A DNA stretch of 34,705 nucleotides from Candidatus Cacconaster scatequi (GTDB taxonomy: Bacteria > Bacteroidota > Bacteroidia > Bacteroidales > UBA932), in assembly GCA_018065305.1 (NCBI GenBank), contig JAGHTO010000018.1, positions 1-34,705 of the forward strand, written 5' to 3'. Positions within the stretch are counted from its first letter, which is position 1. Each line of letters starts with the position of its first letter. Below are positions 22,617 through 31,015 of the stretch, one piece after another. Made by a program: the position numbers and the translations under genes. The notes under the pieces were generated by a model. It saw only the letters and a list, made by a program, of their open reading frames with translations. It was not told where the DNA came from and ran no database searches.

Positions 22617-23939
22617 ATGGAACGTAATATGAAACAGAAGAAATACACACTCCCCGAAAGCGAGATTCCCACGCAGTGGTACAACATACAGGCCGATATG
22701 AAGGTCAAGCCGCAGCCGATGCTCAACCCTGAGACAAGGAAGCCGGTGACGGTGGAGGAACTCAGTCAGATTTTCAGTTTTGAGTGCTCGAAGCAGGAAC
22801 TCAACACCACCGATGCCTGGATAGACATTCCGGAGGTGGTCAGGGAGTACTATTCCTACTATCGCCCCTCTCCGTTGGTGCGGGCATACGGACTTGAGAA
22901 GGCCCTTGACACTCCGGCTCACATCTATTTCAAGAACGAGAGCGTCAGCCCGATAGGATCTCACAAACTCAACTCCGCTCTCCCTCAGGCATATTATTGC
23001 AAAAAGGAGGGGGCGACCAACGTCACAACCGAGACAGGTGCGGGGCAGTGGGGAGCGGCCCTCTCATACGCCTCAAGGCTGTTCGGGCTGGAATGTGCTG
23101 TATATCAAGTGAAAATCAGTTATCAGCAGAAGCCGTACAGACGCAATATAATGCAGGTGTTCGGAGCTCAGGTGACCCCGTCTCCCTCGATGTCCACCCG
23201 TGCCGGAAAGGATATTCTGACAGCATTCCCCAACCATCAGGGCTCCCTCGGCACAGCCATATCGGAAGCAGTGGAACTTGCAAGGATGACCCCCGGCTGC
23301 AAATATGCGCTGGGCTCCACTATGAGCCACGTATCTCTGCACCAGACAATCATCGGCCTGGAGGCCGAAAAGCAGATGGCCCTTGCTGACGATTACCCCG
23401 ACGTTGTGATAGCCTGCTTCGGCGGCGGTTCCAATTTCAGCGGAATAGCTTTCCCGTTTATGCGCCACACACTTCAGGAAGGACGCAAGACCCGCTATGT
23501 GGCGGCCGAGCCGTCTGCCTGCCCGAAGCTTACCAAAGGAAAGTTTACATACGATTTCGGTGATGAGGCCGGGTACACACCCCTCATTCCGATGTATTCC
23601 CTCGGTCACGATTTCAAACCGGCTAACATCCACGCCGGCGGTCTGCGCTACCACGGCGCCGGAGCAATTGTCTCTCAGTTGATGAAAGACGGCCTTATGG
23701 AAGCCGCCGACGTACCCCAGCTGGAGACTTTCGATGCCGGGCTCCTCTTTGCCAAATCCGAGGGAATCATCCCCGCTCCTGAGTCCTGCCACGCTATTGC
23801 GGTTGCCATCAGGGAAGCGAACAGGTGCAAAGAAAGCGGACAGGCTGAAACAATCCTGTTCAACCTGTCCGGTCACGGTCTGGTCGATATGGCTGCCTAC
23901 GACCAGTATCTGTCCGGCAACCTTATCAACTTCGAATAA
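22617..23939 (+). CDS. TrpB2-type tryptophan synthase beta chain-like PLP enzyme
   Basis: A 440-aa cytosolic PLP enzyme of the TrpB2 group, which forms tryptophan from indole and serine or acts on related substrates. The long N-terminal extension (IPTQWYNIQADMKVKPQPML, EIPEVVREYY-like WIDIPEVVREYYSYYRPSPL) and the length distinguish TrpB2 from the ~395-aa TrpB1. The PLP Schiff-base Lys is Lys117 in IGSHKLNSA. The phosphate-binding glycine loop is CFGGGSNFSG, and the ETGAGQWG motif carries the catalytic Glu equivalent. No trpA or other trp gene is nearby, so it may act alone. The second ATG at 22629 is a possible start. Its stop directly abuts the convergent GH97 stop. Confidence 0.92.
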   Translation: MERNMKQKKYTLPESEIPTQWYNIQADMKVKPQPMLNPETRKPVTVEELSQIFSFECSKQELNTTDAWIDIPEVVREYYSYYRPSPLVRAYGLEKALDTPAHIYFKNESVSPIGSHKLNSALPQAYYCKKEGATNVTTETGAGQWGAALSYASRLFGLECAVYQVKISYQQKPYRRNIMQVFGAQVTPSPSMSTRAGKDILTAFPNHQGSLGTAISEAVELARMTPGCKYALGSTMSHVSLHQTIIGLEAEKQMALADDYPDVVIACFGGGSNFSGIAFPFMRHTLQEGRKTRYVAAEPSACPKLTKGKFTYDFGDEAGYTPLIPMYSLGHDFKPANIHAGGLRYHGAGAIVSQLMKDGLMEAADVPQLETFDAGLLFAKSEGIIPAPESCHAIAVAIREANRCKESGQAETILFNLSGHGLVDMAAYDQYLSGNLINFE

Positions 23940-25961
23940 CTACTTTCTTGTAATCTTTGCGGCAAATCCTCCTCCGGGAGCCAGATGGACCGTCAGTTTG
24001 CGGTCTGTGGGGACGGGGGAGACGCATTTCTTGTAGTCGCGTGCCGCCCTGTCGGCGTTGATGCCGTCCTTGAAGAGCTCTATCTGCCAGTCACCTTCGC
24101 CGAGGAAGGACAAATCTATGGTCAGATCCCTTTCCTGCCAGTTGCCAACGGCTCCGACGAACCAGTCATTGCCGTGGCGGCGCGCCACTGAGGCATATTG
24201 TCCGACCTTGTTCTCAAGAGCCACTGTCTCATCCCATACAGTGGGAACGGAGGCGATGAATCTCGTGCATTCAGGCTCTCTCTGATAGTTGGAAGGATTG
24301 TCGCACAGCATATTGAGAGGAGAGAAGAAGACCACATACTCACCGAGCTGGTGGCAGCGCGTGCCGGGGCTCATCGCCTCGGTGCCTGCGGAGAAGAGAT
24401 TGTCCGCAATGGCATTGCGCATCGCTCCCTGAGTGTAGTCGGCGGGGCCTGCGAAGAATCTGATGAAGGGAACGGTCACGTCATAATCGACCTGAGATGG
24501 AGTGGCATTCCACTTCATCTGCTCAAGTCCGTGAATACCTTCGTAATTGACCACGTTCGGATATTTGCGGCTCAATCCTGTAGGCTTGTAGATTCCGTGG
24601 AAATCAAGCATCAGGTGATTCTCAGCGGCAGCCTTCGCGCTCCTTTCGAGGAACTCGGGAATCTGCTGGTCGTCGCTGTCCATAAAATCGACCTTGAAGC
24701 CCTTCACACCCATTGCAGCATAGTGCTTGCAGATGCCTTCGATATCCTTCTGGAAGGGGTAGAATCCTGCCCAGAGGATGATACCGACGTTCTTTTTCTC
24801 CGCGTATGCAATCAAGGCCTTCAGGTCAACAGCGTCAATCACGGTCCTCAAATCAGCTTTTGTGGCGTCGGACCATCCCTCGTCCAGAATCACGTATTCG
24901 ATGCCGAACTGCGAGGCGAAATCAACGTATGCCTTGTAGGTCTCAGTGTTGACTCCGGCTCTGAAATCGACTCCGTAGAGATTCCATTCATTCCACCAGT
25001 CCCAGGCAACCTTTCCGGGCTTCACCCAACTGAAGTCGGCTCCCGCTTCCGCAGGGGATGCGAGCAGCCAGACAAGGTCGCTCTCCAGAAGTTCTCCGTC
25101 GGAATCGCTTATGCCGATGACCCTCCAGGGGAAGCTGCAGGCAGGTTCGCATTTGGCGATATAATCCTCGGTCCCTTCGACATACATCGAAATTACCCTG
25201 TCGCCGGGTTCGGGAACCCTGTTCTTGGGATAGGGGGCGAAGACGCTCTTGTATGAGCAGGGCTTGTCACCCTTGTAGAGATACATTCCGGGGTAGTGGA
25301 GAAGGTCCGATTCGGTGATGCAGAGTTTGACTCCGTTCGGGGCGTCCACCAGAATCGGAAGGAATGCAAAGTGCGTGTCATCGAATTCGAAGATTTTCTC
25401 ATACTTGTAGATGTTCTCGAAGGAGTTGTGGAACTGGCCTTCAAGAGTCTCGTCATTCTGTGTCACGTAAGGCACATAGGAGTTCCAGTCCTGAGGGAAG
25501 GTGAAATCGGCCTGCTCGTCCTTTACCGTGAAAGGTGCTTTGGAAGCGGAGACGAAACGGTATGCGACACCATCATCGTACGCTCTGAAAATCAGGCTGA
25601 AAGCCTTGAATTTCAAGGTCATTTCGTTATATTTCTCGGGAACCTGCGCCTTTTTGTATGCGACTGCCGGGATTACGTTGTCGATGCTCTTGAAAGAGAC
25701 CTTCTGCAGTTTTGCCTGAGGACCGCCGTAGACGGTGCCGTCGGAAAGTGTCATTGAAATTCCGGAGGGGGCGAGCAGTTGCACGCCGTCTTTGGATACG
25801 CAGTATTTCACGCCTCCGTCAACAGACACGGAGACGGTTATCCTGCCGTCGGGTGAATTGAGTACCGGCTGCTTGGGAGCGGCGGTTGTGGCAACGGAGA
25901 GTATCAGCGCGAGCGCTGTAAGAAGCATTCTGTTTTTTTTCATAGATATAAGGTTTGTCAT
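23940..25961 (-). CDS. GH97 family alpha-glycosidase (SusB-like)
   Basis: An exported calcium-dependent family 97 hydrolase (alpha-glucosidase or alpha-galactosidase type), 673 aa. The signal peptide is MKKNRMLLTALALILSVATTAAP. The N-terminal beta-supersandwich (LNSPDGRITVSVSVDGGVKY, VAYRFVS) spans about residues 30-290. The barrel shows KVAWDWWNEWNLYGVDF, YVILDEGWSD, KGFKVDFMDSDDQ (Asp about 425), LDFHGIYKPTGLSRKYPN and NYEGIHGLEQMKWN. The Asp in KVDFMD is where retaining members carry a nucleophile, as I recall the family, so the mechanism is tentative. The 25961 ATG overlaps the HEAT-gene stop (ATGA); 25943 is an alternative start giving a more typical MKK signal peptide. It is the last gene of a three-gene operon and has no intergenic space to the convergent TrpB2 gene. 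Confidence 0.92.
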   Translation of the reverse strand: MTNLISMKKNRMLLTALALILSVATTAAPKQPVLNSPDGRITVSVSVDGGVKYCVSKDGVQLLAPSGISMTLSDGTVYGGPQAKLQKVSFKSIDNVIPAVAYKKAQVPEKYNEMTLKFKAFSLIFRAYDDGVAYRFVSASKAPFTVKDEQADFTFPQDWNSYVPYVTQNDETLEGQFHNSFENIYKYEKIFEFDDTHFAFLPILVDAPNGVKLCITESDLLHYPGMYLYKGDKPCSYKSVFAPYPKNRVPEPGDRVISMYVEGTEDYIAKCEPACSFPWRVIGISDSDGELLESDLVWLLASPAEAGADFSWVKPGKVAWDWWNEWNLYGVDFRAGVNTETYKAYVDFASQFGIEYVILDEGWSDATKADLRTVIDAVDLKALIAYAEKKNVGIILWAGFYPFQKDIEGICKHYAAMGVKGFKVDFMDSDDQQIPEFLERSAKAAAENHLMLDFHGIYKPTGLSRKYPNVVNYEGIHGLEQMKWNATPSQVDYDVTVPFIRFFAGPADYTQGAMRNAIADNLFSAGTEAMSPGTRCHQLGEYVVFFSPLNMLCDNPSNYQREPECTRFIASVPTVWDETVALENKVGQYASVARRHGNDWFVGAVGNWQERDLTIDLSFLGEGDWQIELFKDGINADRAARDYKKCVSPVPTDRKLTVHLAPGGGFAAKITRK

Positions 25962-27619
25962 TTCTTCAATCCTGAAAGGAAATTTTTCATTTCGTCGATG
26001 GCATACAGGTCATCAGCATTGCCGGTGCCCTGATAAACCTTGACAACCTTGTCGAAACACTCTTTGATTTTAGTGTAGGGAAGTTCGCCGGCCATCTCTT
26101 TCACCACGGATTTCAATGCATTGGCGGCATTGTAGGCAACTTCGGGGTCGGATAGAAGGGCCTCAAGCCTATTTACTGTTTCCAGTTGGGGGACGGAAGC
26201 CATCGCGTCGATTATGCGTGATTTGACTTTGGCGGAAACTGCGCTCTTCAGGGCTGTCGCATATTCTCCTGCCTTGGCTGAATCATCCTTTACGAAACGG
26301 CTGACAAGCTCGACGTAACGGATCAGATGTGAATCATCCTTTGAAGCCGCTTCCAGGAGGGCGGGGGCTGCCTTGAAATTGTCGATGGCAGAAAGCGCCT
26401 TCAGGGCGGCATCGGAATGACCTGACTTGAATGCGGTCAGGAGATAATCGGCCGCCAGGTCGGAATTTGTGGACGCCAGTGCGGGATAGAAACGTTCTTT
26501 TACGCTTTCGGGAGCATCCTTGACAACTGAAAGAATCCTGACGGCAGAAGCTTTTCCGTCGGAATCGGAGTAGCATCCTATAAGGGCATCCGATACGGGA
26601 GAGGCCAGATTATCGTCCTTGAGAGATTGCAGCAACTGAGCTACGTGGACGGCATCTTCGGGAATGGATACACCCTTGAGCGCGTTTGCGGCGGCAAGAG
26701 CGGTCTTGCTGTCCTGTGAATCAAGAAGGTCAACGACATCCTCGAAGGATGCTGTGCAGTGTCTTTCACCCGCAAGTTTCAGAAGCGAGGGTTTGGCTGC
26801 GGCGGGCGCGTTTTTGAGAGCATTTTCCACAGACCCTCTTACGTCACCGTTGAATGAAATCAAAGCCAGATATGCATCACAGTCATAGTTCCCTCCAAGA
26901 TGGCCGATCAAAGCAGCAAGGGCTTTCTCCCCACCGATTTTTGCGGCGGCGGCCATTGCATCGGCGGCGTTGGCCCCGTCGAATTCTCCGATTATCGCGT
27001 CAATTTGGGAATCGGCCACCTGTTCTCCGAGAAAATAGAGGATGTCGGCTTTGGCATCCGTGCCCAGTTTGGGGAAAAGGGCGGTCAATGCTGCGTAGAA
27101 CTGATTGTCAGCATATTTTTCATAACTGTGCAGAGCAGTCATCCTGTAAGCCTTGTCCTTGTCGGACATTGCTGCGAGGACACGGGCTGCGTTCTCCTTG
27201 CCGTAAACGTCGGAATAGAGCCAGATTGACTGGCAGCGTTCGTTCGAGTTGCGGCTGCGCGCCAATTTCTTTGCGGCTGCGAGAAGTTCCTTTTCGGAAG
27301 GACCTGCCGCGGGCTCGACGGGGACTCCCATAAAGTAGAGCTGCGACTCAAGGAACTGGCGGATGTCCTTGTCGGGAGCCGCTTCAATTGCCTGCTCGAG
27401 CTGACTCTTTACCTTGCCGCGCAGCGCCTCGTTTCCGGGAGTTGTCGCAAGGTTGACGGCTCCGCTGATTGCGTATTCATATTTGCTGTTCGCTCCTTCA
27501 CCGGCCGGCTTCAGCTTGCCTGCATTGAAGAGAACGGAATCTGTGCAGTCTTGTGCCCAAAGGCCCTCGAAACAGAACAGGAGGGCGAGGGAGATGAAAA
27601 TATAGGATATCTTTCTCAT
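25958..27619 (-). CDS. Exported HEAT-like repeat protein
   Basis: A 553-aa periplasmic protein starting at 27619, where MRKISYIFISLALLFCFEGLWAQ is a Sec signal peptide. The frame runs 17 codons further upstream, into the end of the preceding gene, without family sequence. The mature part is almost entirely helical, Ala/Leu/Asp-rich, with about 30-40-residue repeats (for example ALAALIGHLGG, KTALAAANALKGV, AALKALSAIDNFKAAPALLEAA, VNRLEALLSDPEVAYNAANALKSVV) typical of HEAT/ARM solenoids. In Bacteroidota such solenoids are often fused or adjacent to DUF1080 (3-keto-glycoside hydrolase) and Gfo/Idh/MocA genes. Here the DUF1080 part is absent. It probably acts as a scaffold or binding protein. It starts 7 nt after the oxidoreductase stop and overlaps GH97 by 4 nt. 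Confidence 0.85.
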   Translation of the reverse strand: MRKISYIFISLALLFCFEGLWAQDCTDSVLFNAGKLKPAGEGANSKYEYAISGAVNLATTPGNEALRGKVKSQLEQAIEAAPDKDIRQFLESQLYFMGVPVEPAAGPSEKELLAAAKKLARSRNSNERCQSIWLYSDVYGKENAARVLAAMSDKDKAYRMTALHSYEKYADNQFYAALTALFPKLGTDAKADILYFLGEQVADSQIDAIIGEFDGANAADAMAAAAKIGGEKALAALIGHLGGNYDCDAYLALISFNGDVRGSVENALKNAPAAAKPSLLKLAGERHCTASFEDVVDLLDSQDSKTALAAANALKGVSIPEDAVHVAQLLQSLKDDNLASPVSDALIGCYSDSDGKASAVRILSVVKDAPESVKERFYPALASTNSDLAADYLLTAFKSGHSDAALKALSAIDNFKAAPALLEAASKDDSHLIRYVELVSRFVKDDSAKAGEYATALKSAVSAKVKSRIIDAMASVPQLETVNRLEALLSDPEVAYNAANALKSVVKEMAGELPYTKIKECFDKVVKVYQGTGNADDLYAIDEMKNFLSGLKK

Positions 27620-27626
27620 AACGGTC

Positions 27627-28934
27627 TTATTTAATGTAATTTGCCCAGTCGCCGCGCATAGGCTGGTCAATCAGCAGGTTGGCGGCATCGTCATTCACGA
27701 ACATCTGCTTGACGGGGTCGAACTCGAGGTTGCGGCCGAGCCTGAGGGCGCATACGCCCATATTCACCACGGTGGAACTGTGGAATCCCTTGGACTCATC
27801 GAGTGAGAACTGGTGACGGCTGCCCACGGCGCGGATGAAGTCCGTCTCCTCGATTTTGGGATCGGGCAGTTCGTTGATGACGTTCATCACGTTGGGGATA
27901 GTGCACTCGAATCCCTTGTAAACCTTACCCAATGGGCCTTCGATGTAGGGGACCTTTCCTTCGGATTCGTAGCCCTCGCCTTCGAGGATAATCTTGCACC
28001 CGTCACCGTAGGTATAGGTGATGCTGCGCCAGGTGCCGACTGCATCAGGGTGCTGCTGGGGAGCGTCGATTTCCACCTTTACGGGGAGAGTGTCATCCTT
28101 GCCGAGAATATACTGCACGGGGTCGATATAGTGCTGTCCCATATCTGCCAGACCGCCGCCGTCATAATCCCAATAACCGCGGAATGTCTGATGGGTGCGG
28201 TGTACGTTGTAAGGCTTGTAGGGTGCGGGGCCGAGCCACATATCGTAGTCAAGGCACTCGGGAACGGGCTGGGGATCCAGATTCTCCTTTCCTACCCAGA
28301 AGAATTTCCATGCAAAGCCGGTTGCTCCGGAGATGCGGACTGTCAGGGGCCATCCGAGAAGGCCGCTGTCAACCAGTTTCTTGAGAGGTTTGACGGTCGT
28401 GCCGAGACCGTAGAAGGTGTCCTTGAATCGGAACCAGGTGTTCAGCCGGAACACTCGTCCGTTGCGTTTCACGGCTTCGAGGACGCGCTTGCCTTCACCG
28501 ATAGTGCGGGTCATAGGTTTTTCGCACCAGATATCCTTTCCGGCCCGGGCGGCCTCGCAGGCCATTATACCGTGCCAGTGGGGAGGAGTTGCTATGTGTA
28601 CCACGTCAACGTTGGGGTCGTGCACCAGTTCTCTCCAATCCGAATAAGTCCTGGCTGTCTGTCCGAATTGCTCTTTGGCCGCTTCGAATGCGGATTTGAG
28701 GTGATTGGAATCCACGTCGCACATTGCCACAAGGCGGCAGCTGCTGTCGCTGTAAAAATGTGAATCCGACCTTCCGATTCCTCCGACACCGATGATGCCG
28801 TGGGTGAGCTGGTCGCTGGGGGCTATGAAATTGTTGCTGCCACCCATCCTGCCGAAGACTTCACGCGGAAGAATCGTGCAGGCGGCCACGGCTGCGGTGC
28901 TCTTTTTGATGAAACTGCGTCTGCTTTTGTCCAT
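27627..28934 (-). CDS. Tat-exported Gfo/Idh/MocA family oxidoreductase
   Basis: A 435-aa NAD(P)-dependent sugar or cyclitol dehydrogenase family protein. The N-terminus carries a twin-arginine signal (SRRSFIKK, Arg5-Arg6, then a hydrophobic stretch), so the protein is probably exported folded with its cofactor. The Rossmann motif GVGGIG is at residues 49-54, the family EKP motif (WCEKPMT) at about 138-140, and the C-terminal substrate domain includes GYWDYDGGGLADMGQHYIDPVQY, where a catalytic His usually lies. It heads the operon with the HEAT protein and GH97. An exported redox enzyme next to a glycosidase suggests oxidation of a glycoside, as in 3-keto-glycoside pathways, but the substrate is not shown. 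Confidence 0.93.
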   Translation of the reverse strand: MDKSRRSFIKKSTAAVAACTILPREVFGRMGGSNNFIAPSDQLTHGIIGVGGIGRSDSHFYSDSSCRLVAMCDVDSNHLKSAFEAAKEQFGQTARTYSDWRELVHDPNVDVVHIATPPHWHGIMACEAARAGKDIWCEKPMTRTIGEGKRVLEAVKRNGRVFRLNTWFRFKDTFYGLGTTVKPLKKLVDSGLLGWPLTVRISGATGFAWKFFWVGKENLDPQPVPECLDYDMWLGPAPYKPYNVHRTHQTFRGYWDYDGGGLADMGQHYIDPVQYILGKDDTLPVKVEIDAPQQHPDAVGTWRSITYTYGDGCKIILEGEGYESEGKVPYIEGPLGKVYKGFECTIPNVMNVINELPDPKIEETDFIRAVGSRHQFSLDESKGFHSSTVVNMGVCALRLGRNLEFDPVKQMFVNDDAANLLIDQPMRGDWANYIK

Positions 28935-28974
28935 TTTATTATATAGATTATTTGTGTTTGTGAATCAGTCTTTA

Positions 28975-28982
28975 CAAAGATA
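28975..28982 (-). promoter_or_regulatory. -7 box of the oxidoreductase-HEAT-GH97 operon
   Basis: The minus strand reads TATCTTTG (TANNTTTG), with a TTGG about 19 nt upstream near the end of the preceding barrel gene. It ends 40 nt before the ATG at 28934, giving a leader of about 35 nt, one of the longest in the window. Confidence 0.6.
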
Positions 28983-28994
28983 TCAAAATTTTGG

Positions 28995-30938
28995 TCAACG
29001 GCCAATCCTGTAGGTGGCGCCGATTTCAAAATATCGCGGATATTGGTCGTATTCCGTGTATGTATAAGCCCCGCTCGAATATTCATACCTCTCTCCCATG
29101 TAGCCGAAGATATCGCTGAACGCTGCGCTCAATATCCATTTTCCGAATGTCTTGTTGACCCTGATGCGTGCATAGACGCATTCTCCCTCTCTTTTTGTGT
29201 TGCTGGTTATGCCATTGTTGTATCTAAGTGTTCCCGAGAGAGTCCAGTTGCGGCGGAAACTGAAAATGGGGGAGACAGCTATATTGAGATTGTCTATGCT
29301 GTCGGCGATTCCTTCGTTTTTCGTGAAATTGTGATACCAGTTGCCGGCAAGCGATGCGGAGAAAATGCCATAGCTGTATATAAGGTTTGCCTTGGCTGTC
29401 AGGATGTTGTTGATGCCTGTGTTGACGTATGTCAGGTAGTATTTCTTGTATTCGCTGTCAAACTTCTGCGTCGTGTTCACCAGGCCGTCGACCCGATCAT
29501 AGCCAGCGGAAGCATTCGCGATGAAAGAGTGTTCTCCAATGAACCAGTCGGTTATGTATTCGAGATTGAAGGAATACATCGAGGCCGGCATCAGGGACGG
29601 GTTTCCGTGGACGTAAATTCCCCGGTTCAAGTCCCAGTAGAAGGATGGGTACATCTGTTCAAAAGTGGGGCGGATGATGTTTTTTGTCACTAAGAATCTC
29701 AGTGCGTGGTGGCTTGCAATCTGCCACAATGAGTTGAAGTTGAAGGTGAAGTCTTTTTGTCCTTTGGAGAAAAGGCCCTCCATTGACCGTTCGAAGTCGA
29801 ACCCGTAATACTGATAGCGGAAGCCGGCTTCCGCCTTCCATCCCGGCAAAGAGAACTTCAATGTCGCGAAAGGTGAGGCGTACAGCGTGCGGCTGTTGGT
29901 TTTTGCAAAGTCATTGATGCCATATTCGGCATTTCCGCCTATTTCGAGGTCGAGACTTCTGGCTCCGGGGGAGAGGAACGGGGCTGTCAGTTTGATTTCG
30001 GTTCTTATTGTCTGCGGCACATCCGGTACGGCATCTTTCAGCGACTTTTTGCCGGAATATTTCCTTTCCTGAATGTAGTCGGCGGAGAGATTTAACTTCA
30101 TATTGTTCCGGAAGAGATGTTCATATTCGGACAATGCGCTGAAATTGAAAGAGGAAAGTCTGGAAAAGGAGGTGTCCGTCCCATTTCCTATCACATATAT
30201 GTTGTCTCCCATATCGGGCCTTTGCTCAACGTTCACCAGATTGCTGACGGTGGTTTTGTCGATCAGGTCACAACTCTCGAGAACCCATAATTTAATCTTG
30301 TCCCTGCTTGAAGGGGAGTATTGCAGGTGGATTCTTGCCGTTTCCTCAAGGTATCCGGCCTGCACGGTGTCCTTTCCGATGATCGTTGTGGGGGGAGATT
30401 CCTTGTAGAACCGGTAAGGCTGGTTCGCGGACAGATATTGCACTCCAACGTTGCCACGCAGTTCGACCTTTCCGGAACGGTAGTTGAGGTTAAGGTTCGG
30501 CGTGACGTTCGGTAAAGTGCTTACGTTGGCTGTAAGAGTCCCGGAAAGGCCCTCGTCCATATCCCGGGAAACTATCTTCACGGAGCCTGCCATTCCGTTG
30601 CGCTGCTGGGCGGCGGTGGCAGAAGAGGAGATTTCTATTTCTTTGATTTCCTGCAGTTTCATCGTGGCGAGCATGACATCCTTGTTGTAAGCCACACTTT
30701 TGGAATCCAGAAAGATATCGTACCCTTCAAGGAATTCTTCACCTTCGCGGACGACAAGTTCCGGAATCATCTGGAGAAATTCAATCAGAGGCGTGTTGTC
30801 CGGAAGTCCCAGATTCTTGACGTGTATCACTTTCTTGTCTGTCTGCAGTTCAACGGTGTAATCCTCGGTCTGGCCCTGCGTCGCGGCGGGCAGAAGTGAG
30901 AGGCATATGAGGAGGCAGGAAAGCAGATGTTTCGGCAT
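28995..30938 (-). CDS. TonB-receptor-like outer-membrane beta-barrel protein
   Basis: A 647-aa outer-membrane protein. Signal peptide MPKHLLSCLLICLSLLPAATQGQ is followed by a plug-like domain (about residues 30-130, VIHVKNLGLPDNTPLIEFLQMIPELVVREGE...DIFLDSKSV...IKEIEISSSATA) and then alternating aromatic beta strands to a C-terminal YPRYFEIGATYRIGR. This fits the OMP_b-brl_3/TonB-dependent receptor group, which lacks a SusD partner. It is shorter than SusC proteins (~1000 aa) and has no CarboxypepD-regulatory domain, so transport versus other roles is open. It lies 60 nt upstream of the oxidoreductase on the same strand, but that gene has its own -7 box. It is divergent from pdxA. Confidence 0.82.
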   Translation of the reverse strand: MPKHLLSCLLICLSLLPAATQGQTEDYTVELQTDKKVIHVKNLGLPDNTPLIEFLQMIPELVVREGEEFLEGYDIFLDSKSVAYNKDVMLATMKLQEIKEIEISSSATAAQQRNGMAGSVKIVSRDMDEGLSGTLTANVSTLPNVTPNLNLNYRSGKVELRGNVGVQYLSANQPYRFYKESPPTTIIGKDTVQAGYLEETARIHLQYSPSSRDKIKLWVLESCDLIDKTTVSNLVNVEQRPDMGDNIYVIGNGTDTSFSRLSSFNFSALSEYEHLFRNNMKLNLSADYIQERKYSGKKSLKDAVPDVPQTIRTEIKLTAPFLSPGARSLDLEIGGNAEYGINDFAKTNSRTLYASPFATLKFSLPGWKAEAGFRYQYYGFDFERSMEGLFSKGQKDFTFNFNSLWQIASHHALRFLVTKNIIRPTFEQMYPSFYWDLNRGIYVHGNPSLMPASMYSFNLEYITDWFIGEHSFIANASAGYDRVDGLVNTTQKFDSEYKKYYLTYVNTGINNILTAKANLIYSYGIFSASLAGNWYHNFTKNEGIADSIDNLNIAVSPIFSFRRNWTLSGTLRYNNGITSNTKREGECVYARIRVNKTFGKWILSAAFSDIFGYMGERYEYSSGAYTYTEYDQYPRYFEIGATYRIGR

Positions 30939-30973
30939 CGTATCAGGGTTTTGAGATTCTGGTTATCCTTATA

Positions 30974-30981
30974 CAAAAATA
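30974..30981 (-). promoter_or_regulatory. -7 box of the outer-membrane barrel gene
   Basis: The minus strand reads TATTTTTG (TANNTTTG), ending 35 nt before the ATG at 30938. It is only 12 bp from the opposed pdxA -7 box. Confidence 0.55.
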
Positions 30982-30993
30982 GGAAGATTTTTG

Positions 30994-31001
30994 TATCTTT
31001 G
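30994..31001 (+). promoter_or_regulatory. -7 box of the pdxA-rnhA-pgi operon
   Basis: TATCTTTG (TANNTTTG) ends 14 nt before the pdxA ATG, predicting a leader of about 10 nt. The -33 position overlaps the opposed barrel-gene -7 box. Confidence 0.6.
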
Positions 31002-31015
31002 GGAAAATTTGAGAA

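Noticed and set aside
24198-25256. A 352-codon open frame antisense to GH97
   Set aside because: No family sequence, signal or promoter; the GH97 frame explains the DNA.
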